Below are positions 17,646-26,947 of a stretch of DNA of 64,000 nucleotides, piece after piece. This stretch comes from Pseudocolwellia sp049933045 (GTDB taxonomy: Bacteria; Pseudomonadota; Gammaproteobacteria; Enterobacterales; Alteromonadaceae): NCBI RefSeq assembly GCF_049933045.1, contig NZ_CP187926.1, positions 1,488,001 through 1,552,000 on the forward strand, written 5' to 3'. The notes beneath the pieces are model-generated. The model ran no database searches, was not told the origin of the DNA, and saw only the letters and a list, made by a program, of their open reading frames with translations. Position numbers and translations under genes: made by a program. Each line of letters opens with the position of its first letter. The stretch's first letter is position 1.

Positions 17646-19364
17646 TTAATTAACTGGCGTTTTAATAACTTCAGTATCAAGGCTTTCGTTAAATCGTTTA
17701 ATAAAGTTAACGCCATCAATCATCAATGGAAAGTCAGCATTAGCTGAAATAGGCATTTTCAATTGTCTTGAATAACTTTGGAATTCACCATTGTTATCAA
17801 TAAAAACGGACTTATCTTTCTTAAACACGATAATACCTGAATCAATTGTATTAGCGATAACTCGATTTGACTTAACCGTTAGTATATCTTGCCCATTTAC
17901 AATAGTTGACGCTAAACCGTCACATTTAAGCCATTGGCTAAGTAAAGTAGGTTGAATATCCATATGGCTTGTTAATCTTTTTAGCTTATTACTGGCTTGT
18001 CCTGGCATAATCAATAACGACGGTTTAATAGCTAAACTGTCTTGAATATTCTTGTTACCCATAGAGCTGACCCAAATAATATCTTTTACATCCTTCTGAC
18101 GTTGAGCAAGAAGCAGGGCGTCTATATATAATTCTGCTTGCGCTGTGTTGTCAGCATCGAAGTACAATATATGTAAGCCAGCTTTTGGTTGATTCAAATT
18201 ATCAGTAAAGTCACTTTCTGTTTCTTTTTCACTAAATATTAATGAAGAAACTTCAGTAACAGAAGTTGTATTCAGCCATTGTGAAAACCAAATTGACTCT
18301 GGGATAACACCATCTTCCGTTATTACTGTTAAGTTTGCTGCAATATCTTTTAGCGCCATTTCTTGGAATAAAAGAGGCTTAACATTTTGTTCAGCTATAT
18401 TGTCTTTATAGATAGAAGGTAAACTATAAAGTAGGTTAAACCATGAATCACTTGGTAACGCGTTATTAATGTGTCTTGCTAAGTCAATAGTTGAAGCACT
18501 TGATTTTAAAGCAAAAGCCTCTATTTTATTTTCTGTTAATGTAGATTCAGTTAATACCATATATACAGACTGTTTAAGCGGCTCTACTACACTACATTGC
18601 TTTGATAAAACAGGATATGGGCTTATTTTATGTTTAAGAGAAAGCGCACTTTCTTTGTTTTGAGTATAGTTATTCGCATCAAACAGTTCATATTTAGTCA
18701 ATAATGTTTTAGCTGTTGTTGGATACGATAAAGGTAAAACGGTATCTTGTTTTAATACATCATAATTCCATTTAGCATCAGCCCAAATATGAGTGAAATG
18801 ACTAATAAAAAATGACACAACTAACACGTGAACAACATACTTAGCGTAAGGTACACGTTGTAAATCTTTTAGGTGTTTCCAAGCATAATTACTTAACGTC
18901 AACTCAATGATGAGTAAAACAAAAGCTGTTGAGGTAGTAATTAACCAGAATTTGAGGGTGTTATGAGAAATAAGATTACTGATCAGTAAAATTATTTGGT
19001 CACTCGAAGACGCGTTCAAGTGATATCCTAAACGTTTGTAAACAAATGCATCTAATAGCAGCAGTACTAAACTTGCTGTAAATACTAATGAAGCAGTTAC
19101 TCGAATAAACTGCGTTCTAGGATAAATTAATATGATCGGGAATATAATTAACACAAAGCCGATAAAGGTTAAAAAACCCATATGACTAGCCCATGTTATA
19201 TATAAATAGAAGTGCCCGATAAGTGTGTCTGGTGATTTCTCACCAAACACATACAAAGACGATAATAAAATTGCAATTAAAACGTTGAAAAAAGTAAACC
19301 AATGGCTCCAACTAATTAAATGTAATAGCCGTTTACTATAAGATTTAGACTCAAATGAAACCAT
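17646..19364 (-). CDS. yejM: inner-membrane DUF3413 / sulfatase-like protein, YejM (LapC, PbgA) family
   Basis: This 572-residue protein has five N-terminal membrane helices (first about residues 22-42, last about 135-155) and a large periplasmic domain of the alkaline-phosphatase/sulfatase superfamily, the layout of YejM. In E. coli, YejM binds LPS in the periplasmic leaflet and restrains LapB-FtsH degradation of LpxC, so LPS synthesis matches need. The segment LHILYFDADNTAQAELYIDALLLA and the late DIQPTLLSQWLKC are typical. It is followed across the yejL gene by divergent yejK, the conserved cluster in this class. The metal-ligand positions look degenerate, as expected for a non-enzymatic member. 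Confidence 0.93.
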   Translation of the reverse strand: MVSFESKSYSKRLLHLISWSHWFTFFNVLIAILLSSLYVFGEKSPDTLIGHFYLYITWASHMGFLTFIGFVLIIFPIILIYPRTQFIRVTASLVFTASLVLLLLDAFVYKRLGYHLNASSSDQIILLISNLISHNTLKFWLITTSTAFVLLIIELTLSNYAWKHLKDLQRVPYAKYVVHVLVVSFFISHFTHIWADAKWNYDVLKQDTVLPLSYPTTAKTLLTKYELFDANNYTQNKESALSLKHKISPYPVLSKQCSVVEPLKQSVYMVLTESTLTENKIEAFALKSSASTIDLARHINNALPSDSWFNLLYSLPSIYKDNIAEQNVKPLLFQEMALKDIAANLTVITEDGVIPESIWFSQWLNTTSVTEVSSLIFSEKETESDFTDNLNQPKAGLHILYFDADNTAQAELYIDALLLAQRQKDVKDIIWVSSMGNKNIQDSLAIKPSLLIMPGQASNKLKRLTSHMDIQPTLLSQWLKCDGLASTIVNGQDILTVKSNRVIANTIDSGIIVFKKDKSVFIDNNGEFQSYSRQLKMPISANADFPLMIDGVNFIKRFNESLDTEVIKTPVN

Positions 19365-19398
19365 TGGTTATATTTATTCTCTGATTTTATTGTTAAAA

Positions 19399-19632
19399 TT
19401 AGTTCGATTGTTTATTTTGTTGTTCAACAGTTTGCTTAAGCGCTTTTGTAAAGTTGGCTACAACTGCTTCACGCTTGCTTTCTGGGACTTGTTTATTAAT
19501 GACTTCAGTAATAACGTTACCTATGCACATAAGTGCTAAGTCAGGCGTTGCTTCTTCATTAATAAGGACATCAAATAAATTTTGAATGATTTTTTCTACA
19601 CGTTCGTTTGAATACTTGGATACAATAGGCAT
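19399..19632 (-). CDS. yejL: YejL family (DUF1414) small protein
   Basis: This 77-residue protein (MPIVSKYSNERVEKIIQ...) matches the YejL/DUF1414 family in length and N-terminal sequence. The family forms small helical dimers of unknown function and is nearly always encoded between yejK and yejM. Here the stop lies 34 bp upstream of yejM, so the two are probably co-transcribed. The 78-bp gap to divergent yejK must hold both promoters. Confidence 0.93.
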   Translation of the reverse strand: MPIVSKYSNERVEKIIQNLFDVLINEEATPDLALMCIGNVITEVINKQVPESKREAVVANFTKALKQTVEQQNKQSN

Positions 19633-19710
19633 TTAAATACTTAATTTTGCAAATGATTAACTGACGCTAGTTTATCAAATGCCCAAACAATATAAAACTG
19701 ACCATTACCT

Positions 19711-20778
19711 ATGAGTTTAATAATTTCTAACATTGCACTGCATTTTTTATCAAAAATTGAAGAAACGGGTGAAGTAACACTACGTTTTGGACCTGAAAAC
19801 ATTGAACCAGGTTTAAAAATAGAAAGTTTTGTTGATTCACTTCATAAAATTTATAACAGCAAAGGCAGTAAAGCCTATGGTAATTTTTCATCAATGCCAG
19901 CTGAAGGTGATGCTGCGCGTTTTGTTGATGTAATGGAAAGTTACTTAGGCGATGCTCAATCATTTTATACTTTTAGCACACAAGCGGCTAATTTATTAAA
20001 AAATGAAATTGAGAAATACGATCTTGCTGAAACAGGCTATTTAATTGTTTGCCATTATGAATACATGGGTGGTCGTTACTTGTTAGTTGCGATTATTCCA
20101 ATTTCAGAGCATTACTCTGTAGATGGTGAATTGAATATATCAGCTGATAAACACCTTGATACTAACAAGTTACAACTTGCTGCACGTATTGATTTGTTTG
20201 ATTATCAGCAAAATGTTGATGGTGATCGTTACATCTCATTCATTAAAGGACGTGCTGGACGTAAAGTATCTGACTTCTTTTTAGACTTTTTAGGTTGTGA
20301 AGAAGGTATAAACTCAAAAGAACAAACTCAAACACTTGTTCAAGCAGTAGAAGATTACGTTTCTGTAAACCAACTTGATCCACAAGAAAAGCAAGAAGCT
20401 CGTAAGGAATTACTGAGTTACTGTAAAGAACAAAAAGCGACTGACCAAGACGTATCTATCAAAGAAATTGGCAAAGTATTAAAGAATGAAGAAGAAGGTA
20501 AAGATTTTTATTCTTTCTGTCAGGAGCAAGCTTATCCAATTGAAGAAACGTTTCCGCATGACCAAGCCATCGTCAATAAAGTTACAAAATACTCAGGTTA
20601 TGGCAGTGGTATCAGTGTAAGTTTTGAGCGTGGGCATTTAGGTCAAGATGTTGTTTATAACGCAGCTAACGACAGTTTAACCCTTTATAAAGTACCACCA
20701 AATTTGAAAGCACAATTATTGGCATTATTAGAAAACGAAGCCAAAAACAACAATCCATTTAACGATGAACACGAATAG
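19711..20778 (+). CDS. yejK: nucleoid-associated protein YejK (NdpA)
   Basis: This 355-residue protein is a full-length NdpA/YejK (E. coli form about 335), an abundant DNA-binding protein of the nucleoid. It is recognisable from GYLIVCHYEYMGGRYLLVAI, the LAARIDLFDYQQN region, the YISFIKGRAGRKVSDFFLDF block around residues 180-200, and a C-terminal extension ending in an acidic tail. It is divergent from yejL/yejM as in other gammaproteobacteria. Confidence 0.95.
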   Translation: MSLIISNIALHFLSKIEETGEVTLRFGPENIEPGLKIESFVDSLHKIYNSKGSKAYGNFSSMPAEGDAARFVDVMESYLGDAQSFYTFSTQAANLLKNEIEKYDLAETGYLIVCHYEYMGGRYLLVAIIPISEHYSVDGELNISADKHLDTNKLQLAARIDLFDYQQNVDGDRYISFIKGRAGRKVSDFFLDFLGCEEGINSKEQTQTLVQAVEDYVSVNQLDPQEKQEARKELLSYCKEQKATDQDVSIKEIGKVLKNEEEGKDFYSFCQEQAYPIEETFPHDQAIVNKVTKYSGYGSGISVSFERGHLGQDVVYNAANDSLTLYKVPPNLKAQLLALLENEAKNNNPFNDEHE

Positions 20779-20874
20779 ACAAAGAAACGCGTTACCATTA
20801 AGTGGCTATAAAATAAAAACTAATTACTTTATAAGCTAAAGCGTTTTTTCAAAATATAGAAAATAAATTTTTTA

Positions 20875-20899
20875 TGAGGGTTCTTAAAACTCTCATTTT
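20875..20899 (+). terminator. terminator or attenuator between yejK and pyrC
   Basis: TGAGGGTT (20875-20882) and AACTCTCA (20888-20895) form an 8-bp stem with one G-U pair, followed by TTTT. It lies 24 bp before the pyrC start, closer to pyrC than to the yejK stop, so it could act as an attenuator for pyrC as well as a terminator. Confidence 0.5.
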
Positions 20900-20922
20900 A
20901 ATACCAAAATTTAGGATTAATT

Positions 20923-21954
20923 ATGAATACATTAACAATAACACGACCAGATGATTGGCATGTTCACCTTAGAGATGGAGCTGCATTAAAAAATACAGTA
21001 ACAGACATCAGCCGTTATTTTGGTCGCGCAGTCGTTATGCCAAATTTAGTACCACCAGTCACTAATGCAAAGTTAGCTAATGATTATTACCAACGCATTA
21101 TGGCAGTTAATCCTTCTTCAACATTTAAACCATTAATGGTTTTATATCTTACAGATCAAACAACAGCACAAGATATTGAAGACGCTAAAAACTCAGGTAT
21201 TGTTTACGCTGCAAAATTATATCCAGCAGGTGCTACAACAAACTCATCTTCAGGTGTAACGAATGTAGATAACATAGCGCCAGTAATTGCTGCTATGCAA
21301 AAACACCAAATGCCTTTGCTTATACATGGCGAAGTTACCGCTGCTGAGATTGATATTTTTGATCGCGAAGCCGTATTCATTGACACCATATTAAAACCAC
21401 TTGTCGCTAAATATCCTGACTTAAACATAGTGCTTGAACATATAACAACTAAGCAAGCGGTTGATTTTGTTGAGCAGGCAGGTTCAAATGTTGCAGCTAC
21501 TATTACTGCGCATCATTTATTATATAACCGTAACCACATGTTAGTTGGCGGCATAAGACCTCACTTTTTCTGTTTACCTATTTTAAAACGTAACATTCAT
21601 CAAAATGCGTTAATAAAAGCAGCAACAAGTGGTAGTGCTAAATTCTTCTTAGGTACAGATTCTGCTCCACATCCACAACATGCAAAAGAATCTGCGTGTG
21701 GTTGTGCTGGTTCATATACTGCGCATGCCGCAATAGAACTTTATGCTGAAGTATTTGATAAAGAAAATGCTTTAGAGCAACTAGAAGCTTTTGCTAGCTT
21801 AAACGGTCCTGCATTTTATAACCTTCCTGTTAATGAAGATAAAATCACATTAACTAAGAAAGAATGGGATGTTCCTGCAACTATGGCTTTCGGCGACGAT
21901 GTTGTTGTACCTGTTAGAGCAAGTGAAACCATTAACTGGCAAGTAAGCGAATAA
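20923..21954 (+). CDS. pyrC: dihydroorotase
   Basis: PyrC catalyses the reversible cyclisation of N-carbamoyl-aspartate to dihydroorotate in pyrimidine synthesis. The 343-residue sequence is the short type II form (E. coli 348). It has the zinc motif DDWHVHLRDG (H16, H18), the carboxylated-Lys segment YAAKLYPAGATTNS, the LIHGEV and LEHITT His ligands, and LGTDSAPHP with the catalytic Asp. The gene is followed 10 bp later by the PTPS-like gene, and the two with the M23 gene form a tight run of three. Confidence 0.97.
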   Translation: MNTLTITRPDDWHVHLRDGAALKNTVTDISRYFGRAVVMPNLVPPVTNAKLANDYYQRIMAVNPSSTFKPLMVLYLTDQTTAQDIEDAKNSGIVYAAKLYPAGATTNSSSGVTNVDNIAPVIAAMQKHQMPLLIHGEVTAAEIDIFDREAVFIDTILKPLVAKYPDLNIVLEHITTKQAVDFVEQAGSNVAATITAHHLLYNRNHMLVGGIRPHFFCLPILKRNIHQNALIKAATSGSAKFFLGTDSAPHPQHAKESACGCAGSYTAHAAIELYAEVFDKENALEQLEAFASLNGPAFYNLPVNEDKITLTKKEWDVPATMAFGDDVVVPVRASETINWQVSE

Positions 21955-21964
21955 GGATTACTGA

Positions 21965-22846
21965 ATGCAATTATTTGTAAACGATCTTACCGTTATAGAC
22001 TTTTCTTACTGTTGTGAACAGCGCGGTATTGTAGGTGAGAGCTGGATTGTTGATGTTTTACTTGAAGGCGAGTTGAACGAAATGAGCATGGTGCTCGACT
22101 TTGGCGTAGTAAAAAAGCAAATCAAAGCCATTATAGATGAAGCAGTAGATCACAAATTACTGTTACCTATGCATAGCAGCATGATCTCGGTTGAGAAATC
22201 GACAACTCAAGAAGACAGTGAGTATGTTGATGTTGTTAGTGAACGTGGTTCGTATTTTTTACAATCACCAACTCAAGCCTTTGCTAAGTTACCAACTAAC
22301 AAAATCGACATAGCTTCAGTGACTGATTTTCTGCTTAAAATAATTAAAGCTGAATTACCTGACAACGTTAGCGGTTTAACTATCGTTTTACGTGAAGAAG
22401 TTATCGATACAGATTACTACCATTATACTCATGGTTTGAAACTGCATGATGGCAACTGTCAGCGTATTGCTCATGGTCATCGTTCTAAAATACAGCTATT
22501 TAAAAATGATCAACGTGACTTCTCACTAGAAAAAATGTGGTGTGATCGCTGGGCAGATATTTATATCGCATCTGAAGGTGATCGCATTGAAAAATCAGAC
22601 ATTCAATTATCAAACTCAGCACAAACGCAGTTAACTGATAAGCATGAATACTTTTCATATTTTGCACCACAAGGCCGTTTTGATATTGCCGTACCTTCGA
22701 ATGTTTTAGATGTTGTAGATTGTGATTCAACCGTAGAATTATTGGCAGACTTTATTTGTCGACAGCTTAAAAAATCACAACCAAATGATACGATTAAAGT
22801 TATCGCGTATGAAGGCGTACAAAAGGGAGCCATTGCTTATGATTAA
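21965..22846 (+). CDS. tandem 6-pyruvoyl-tetrahydropterin-synthase-like protein
   Basis: The 293-residue protein looks like two PTPS/QueD-type units in tandem. The first (about residues 1-145) keeps the LDFGVVKKQIK...DHKLLLP block and a PTNKIDIASVTDFL block, but its N-terminal strand (FSYCCEQRGIVGESW) lacks the HxH zinc ligands. The second (from about residue 155) keeps YTHGLKLHDGNCQRIAHGHRSK, with zinc-type His residues and a Cys. True QueD is about 120 residues and assembles as hexamers, so this is a fused relative. The substrate is unknown; pterin-type or queuosine chemistry is only inferred. It sits 10 bp behind pyrC and overlaps the M23 gene. Confidence 0.7.
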   Translation: MQLFVNDLTVIDFSYCCEQRGIVGESWIVDVLLEGELNEMSMVLDFGVVKKQIKAIIDEAVDHKLLLPMHSSMISVEKSTTQEDSEYVDVVSERGSYFLQSPTQAFAKLPTNKIDIASVTDFLLKIIKAELPDNVSGLTIVLREEVIDTDYYHYTHGLKLHDGNCQRIAHGHRSKIQLFKNDQRDFSLEKMWCDRWADIYIASEGDRIEKSDIQLSNSAQTQLTDKHEYFSYFAPQGRFDIAVPSNVLDVVDCDSTVELLADFICRQLKKSQPNDTIKVIAYEGVQKGAIAYD

Positions 22847-23669
22847 TCGTATTGCTGCAGCTTGTTTTTTATCAATCAGTTTATTAACAGTAAACAATGT
22901 AAGTGCTGAACCCTTATTTAGCTTGTCTAATAATGTAAAGCAGGGAGCTTTAATTGTTGGTAAAACTGAGCCTGATAGCGTTGTAAAAGTTAACGACAAA
23001 GTATTAACTGTTTCGGCAAATGGTGATTTTACGTTTGGCTTTGGTAGAGATGAAGTGAAACCCCATACTGTCACTGTTACCCATAAATCAGGGCTTGTTG
23101 AAACTAAAACTTTAACGCCAGAATTACGTGAATATAATATTCAGCGTATTAACGGTATTAAAAAAAGTATCATGAAGCCAAATCCTGTTGCTGTTACTCG
23201 ATCTAGACAAGATAATGCTCAAATTAAAGAAGCCAGAAAAACGTTAAGTAGTAATACTGCTTTTGCTCAAGGTTTTATTGCGCCTATTGATGGAACTATT
23301 ACCGGTGTTTACGGTAGTCAACGTGTGTTTAATGGCGAAAAGAAACGACCTCATTTTGGTTTAGATTACGCAGGTAAAACAGGCGACCCAGTAAAAGCGC
23401 CAGCAGATGGTGAAGTATTATTATGGGTACCTGATATGTTTTATTCTGGTGGCACCATGATTATTGATCACGGACATGGCGTAACATCAACGTTTTTACA
23501 TTTAAGCGCATCTAAAGTTAAAACAGGTGACTTTGTTAAACAAGGTGATTTAGTTGCTAGTGTTGGTGCAAGTGGTAGAGCGACTGGACCACACTTAGAT
23601 TGGCGCATTAACTGGTTTGATGTTCGTTTAGATCCAGCATTTGTGTTAAATCTAAGGCCCATTAAATAA
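22839..23669 (+). CDS. secreted M23-family metallopeptidase
   Basis: Started at ATG 22839 (after AAAAGGGAG, overlapping the previous stop by 8 nt), the protein is 276 residues. A signal peptide ends near VSAEP, a beta-rich region (residues 25-85) follows, then a LytM/M23 domain at about 145-270. Zinc ligands are visible as HFGLDYAG (HxxxD) and GPHLDWRI, with HGHG and FLHLS between. Such proteins are DD-endopeptidases of peptidoglycan or regulators of amidases. Both key motifs look intact, so activity is plausible. A longer ORF upstream in the same frame lies inside the preceding gene and is rejected as a start. Confidence 0.9.
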   Translation: MINRIAAACFLSISLLTVNNVSAEPLFSLSNNVKQGALIVGKTEPDSVVKVNDKVLTVSANGDFTFGFGRDEVKPHTVTVTHKSGLVETKTLTPELREYNIQRINGIKKSIMKPNPVAVTRSRQDNAQIKEARKTLSSNTAFAQGFIAPIDGTITGVYGSQRVFNGEKKRPHFGLDYAGKTGDPVKAPADGEVLLWVPDMFYSGGTMIIDHGHGVTSTFLHLSASKVKTGDFVKQGDLVASVGASGRATGPHLDWRINWFDVRLDPAFVLNLRPIK

Positions 23670-23713
23670 TTTATAACTACTTTATAACTACTTTATAATT
23701 ATTTAGTTTTATT

Positions 23714-23780
23714 TGATGTCTATCACTGAGACATCAAACAACCAAAGAGATAGAAACATCCCACTTTTATCTCTTTGGTT
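23714..23780 (+). terminator. two consecutive hairpins downstream of the M23 gene
   Basis: TGATGTCT/AGACATCA (23714-23721 with 23729-23736) is followed immediately by a 13-bp stem AACCAAAGAGATA/TATCTCTTTGGTT (23740-23752 with 23768-23780). Neither has a long T-run, but together they are the obvious end of the pyrC operon. The ~280 bp from here to the exonuclease gene shows nothing else I can name. Confidence 0.6.
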
Positions 23781-24060
23781 ATCTCTTTACTCGCTTATTC
23801 AGTCATTTATTTAGCTATCTCTTTAGCTAAGAATAAAGCGAACGACAATAGGACGAACTCAATTTCTGATTATCTTAATATTCCTCTAAAAACATCAAAA
23901 CCACCTCATACTTTCAGTGCAGCAAGAATTCTCATCAGAAAGCTCTTATTTCATCTAAATATCCTTCAGTAATAAGATAAAAACGTGCATCTTCTCGTAT
24001 TATTTTAAATATAAGTTATAGTTTTATATATATTTTATACAACAACGATATTTTATTTAA

Positions 24061-24570
24061 ATGGCAAAATATTCCCCAATCATTCTTGATATTGAATCTT
24101 CCGGATTTGGCTCTCATAGTTACCCAATTGAAATAGGTGTAATTTTTGAAGATAAAAGTAAGTATTGCTCTTTGATCAAGCCAGAATCTAATTGGGTGCA
24201 TTGGAGTGAAGAGGCTGAACAACTACATCATATAAAGCGTGACTCATTAACTATTCATGGTAAATCAGCTTACGATGTGGCAAAAAGGTTGAACAAACTG
24301 TTACATGGAAAAATAGTTTATTCAGATGGCTGGGTGGTTGATTCTACTTGGCTTATCCGATTGTTTGAGGCGGCAAAAATAGAAATGACATTTAGTCTGT
24401 CCGCCATAGAAATGATACTTAAAGAACAACAGATGAATCTCTGGGATGAAATGAAAAAGAAAGTAATTAGTGAATTAAAACTCTCACGTCACAGAGCTTC
24501 GAACGATGCTCAAATCATACAAGAAACTTTCACTCGAACTTTATGTGTGAACCAAAGCCCAAGTCACTAA
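24061..24570 (+). CDS. DEDDh 3'-5' exonuclease domain protein
   Basis: This 169-residue protein is a stand-alone DnaQ/RNase-T-like exonuclease. The DxE motif is IILDIESSGFG (Asp10, Glu12), the second acidic site is SDGWVVDSTWL near residue 93, and the His-Asp pair closing the site is RHRASNDAQII near residue 146. The enzyme would remove nucleotides from DNA or RNA 3' ends with two metal ions. The member is short and lacks extra domains, so its substrate is unknown. It is monocistronic. Confidence 0.85.
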   Translation: MAKYSPIILDIESSGFGSHSYPIEIGVIFEDKSKYCSLIKPESNWVHWSEEAEQLHHIKRDSLTIHGKSAYDVAKRLNKLLHGKIVYSDGWVVDSTWLIRLFEAAKIEMTFSLSAIEMILKEQQMNLWDEMKKKVISELKLSRHRASNDAQIIQETFTRTLCVNQSPSH

Positions 24571-24672
24571 TATTAAGCTTTATACAGTATTAACAGTTTA
24601 AAACCGATATTAGCTTCTTGATGAATCTTGCATTTAAATAATAAGTGCAGTGCACACGTCAATGAATAACCT

Positions 24673-25611
24673 TTACAGATTAGGGTCGAAATTATTTGTT
24701 CTCCATTTTCCAAACGAACGTAACATCTCATTGCGCCATGCTTGAGGATCTTGTTGTGCTTGTCGGCGTTTAAATTGATCAATTTCCTTACCTGCATTTT
24801 CTATGGCATCTTGACTCCAAGGTTTTGGATCAGAACGGCTTTGTGCAATTGAAAAATACAGTGGAGCTAATCGGTCAGCATAATCCACAATGCCGCCAGG
24901 AGCATTAAGATCTATCGTTTGAAATGGACCCATAAAAGACCAACGTAAACTTAAACCATCGCGTACCGTTTTATCTATTTCTTCAACAGATGCGTAACCT
25001 TCTTGATAAAGCCACCAAGCCTCATTCAGTAGGGCACCTTGAAGTCGATTAAGAATAAAACCTTCAATTTCTTTTTTAACTGAAATGGGTGATTGACCAA
25101 TTTCTGTCATCAAATCCATCGTCTGTTTTACAACAACAGGATCTGTCCAAGGTGCAGGAACAACTTCGACTAATGGTATAAGGTGTGGCGGATTTACAGG
25201 ATGAGCAATTAAACATTGCGCTCTGTGTTTTAGTCCTTCTGTAAAAGCTGAGCTAGGGATACCAGAGGAAGAGCTTGCCAACACAGTGCCATCTTCAATC
25301 ACAGCATCTAGTGCAGCAAATATTTCTTGTTTAACGTCTAATCTTTCGAAAATACACTCTTGAATATACCAAGCATTCTTGACTGCTGTTTTGAGATCTG
25401 TTGTATATTCTATTGATTCAACTAAACCTATTGGAGCATCTTCGTTATTAACCTCTGCCTGAGCTTTTATTTCACTAGTTATATAACCTTTTGAAATATC
25501 AAAAACGCTCTCATTCTTATCGAAAATACAGACTTGGTAACCCGCTTTAGCAAAAACGATCCCCCATGATGAACCAATCAGTCCCGCTCCAATTATTGTT
25601 ATTTTACTCAT
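24673..25611 (-). CDS. 3-hydroxyacyl-CoA dehydrogenase-family protein, L-gulonate 3-dehydrogenase/lambda-crystallin-like
   Basis: The 312-residue protein begins with a Rossmann NAD-binding motif (ITIIGAGLIGSSWGIVFAKAGY) and has the family blocks IQECIFERLDVK, SSSSGIPSS, AHPVNPPHLIPLVEVVPAP and EGFILNRLQGALLNEAWWL. These match CRYL1/L-gulonate 3-dehydrogenase and carnitine dehydrogenase more closely than fatty-acid FadB. It would oxidise a 3-hydroxyacid with NAD+. The SDR gene, encoded divergently ~450 bp away, may act in the same catabolic route, together with the TonB receptor beyond it. The exact substrate cannot be read from the sequence. Confidence 0.8.
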   Translation of the reverse strand: MSKITIIGAGLIGSSWGIVFAKAGYQVCIFDKNESVFDISKGYITSEIKAQAEVNNEDAPIGLVESIEYTTDLKTAVKNAWYIQECIFERLDVKQEIFAALDAVIEDGTVLASSSSGIPSSAFTEGLKHRAQCLIAHPVNPPHLIPLVEVVPAPWTDPVVVKQTMDLMTEIGQSPISVKKEIEGFILNRLQGALLNEAWWLYQEGYASVEEIDKTVRDGLSLRWSFMGPFQTIDLNAPGGIVDYADRLAPLYFSIAQSRSDPKPWSQDAIENAGKEIDQFKRRQAQQDPQAWRNEMLRSFGKWRTNNFDPNL

Positions 25612-26063
25612 GATTGCCCTTATTATGTTGTGAAAGTTTTAATTAATGACTGCCATAACCAGTACTGAAATATTTATATTTATTAGTCTTCAGTTTTTAT
25701 CCGCAACAAAAGCCTATGGTTTAATAATTTGTTTCTTACAATTCAACTAACTTGCATTCGGATGCACTTTTATTAACTCTAGTTAACAGTTACTGACACC
25801 TATACTTGTTTAAACCAGAAATAGAAAATTTCAAGTACAAGGTTTACTTCATAACGGCACAACAAGTAACGCTAACTAAGTAATAACAAGAATCTCTTAT
25901 ACTTATTACTTAATATCAAACCTTAAGTTATACCTACATGAAGTAAGGGTTAACGATTTATTTAGTTTAAAAATATAATTTATAGTATTCATAAAAAAAC
26001 GTATTGATGTATGTCATTGCATGCGAAGTCATCGGGTGATAAAACATAAATAAATTCAACGCT
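25612..26063. other. divergent intergenic region
   Basis: About 450 bp between two divergent dehydrogenase genes. It must contain both promoters, but I could not identify an operator or RNA element. An ATGTCATTGCATGCGAAG segment near 26010 contains the palindrome GCATGC. Confidence 0.4.
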
Positions 26064-26840
26064 ATGAGACTTAATATGACTATTCCAACAACTCCATCTT
26101 TTTCATTACACGGAAAGATTGCACTGGTAACAGGTGCCAGTAAAGGTATTGGACGTGCTGCAGCTCTTGCGTTAGCTGCACAAGGTGCTCATGTTATATG
26201 TGTAAGCCGTGGTAAAAAGGCGCTAGATGAAGTTTGTGCTGAGATTGAACAAATGGGACAAACGGCTCAAGCACTTTTAGCAGACATGACATCAATGCAG
26301 GATATTGTTGAAAGAATTGGTGCTCTACCAAAGGTAGATATATTAGTTAATAACGCAGGCACTAATATTCCTGAGCCTTTTGTTGATGTATCTGAAAAGC
26401 ATTTCGACCAGTTGGTACAACTCAATATTAAGGGCTGTTTTTTTGTTGCTCAACAAGTTGCAGATAAAATGTTAGCTAATAAACAGGGCGGTAGTATCAT
26501 TAATATGTCATCTCAAATGGGTCATATCGGCGCAACTAATCGTACGGTTTACTGTATGACTAAACATGCCATCGAAGGCTTAACCAAAGCTATGGCGGTT
26601 GAACTAGCACCAAATGGGATAAGAGTTAATAGCATTTGTCCTACTTTCATTAAAACACCAATGACAGAAGCTTTTTTTGATTCGGAGTCATTCCAAAAAG
26701 ATACACTAACCAAAATACCTCTAGGTCATGTTGGTGTGGTTGAAGATATTATGGGAGCAGTTATTTACTTAGCATCTGACGCGAGTCGCCTTGTTACAGG
26801 AAGTAGCCATAAAGTAGATGGTGGTTGGACGGCACAGTAA
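26064..26840 (+). CDS. SDR-family oxidoreductase (gluconate 5-dehydrogenase-like)
   Basis: This 258-residue classical short-chain dehydrogenase has the cofactor motif TGASKGIGRAAALALA near residue 24, NNAG (ILVNNAGTN) near 95, the Ser of SIINMSSQMGHIG, the YCMTKHA catalytic Tyr-x3-Lys near 158, and a closing SHKVDGGWTAQ. The overall sequence is nearest to gluconate or 3-ketoacyl type members. An internal Met six codons in (MTIPTTPSF, 26082) is an equally likely start, since neither has a clear ribosome site. It may pair functionally with the divergent L-gulonate-dehydrogenase-like gene. Confidence 0.88.
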   Translation: MRLNMTIPTTPSFSLHGKIALVTGASKGIGRAAALALAAQGAHVICVSRGKKALDEVCAEIEQMGQTAQALLADMTSMQDIVERIGALPKVDILVNNAGTNIPEPFVDVSEKHFDQLVQLNIKGCFFVAQQVADKMLANKQGGSIINMSSQMGHIGATNRTVYCMTKHAIEGLTKAMAVELAPNGIRVNSICPTFIKTPMTEAFFDSESFQKDTLTKIPLGHVGVVEDIMGAVIYLASDASRLVTGSSHKVDGGWTAQ

Positions 26841-26893
26841 ATCTTTATTTAACTTAGTTAAACTGCTGAGCTACGAAACACTAAATAAAAAAT

Positions 26894-26927
26894 AACCGCC
26901 ATGCTTACTATGTAAAGTTTGGCGGTT
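26894..26927. terminator. bidirectional terminator between SDR gene and TonB receptor
   Basis: AACCGCCA (26894-26901) and TGGCGGTT (26920-26927) form an 8-bp stem flanked by A-rich sequence on the left and TTATT on the right, between two convergent genes. Confidence 0.8.
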
Positions 26928-26947
26928 TTATTCACTTAGAACATCAT

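Noticed and set aside
22500..23074. Three minus-strand ORFs opposite the PTPS-like and M23 genes
   Set aside because: They are shadows of well-supported plus-strand genes that have clear motifs.
23775..23972. 65-codon plus-strand ORF after the M23 gene
   Set aside because: It begins inside the terminator hairpins and looks like random translation.
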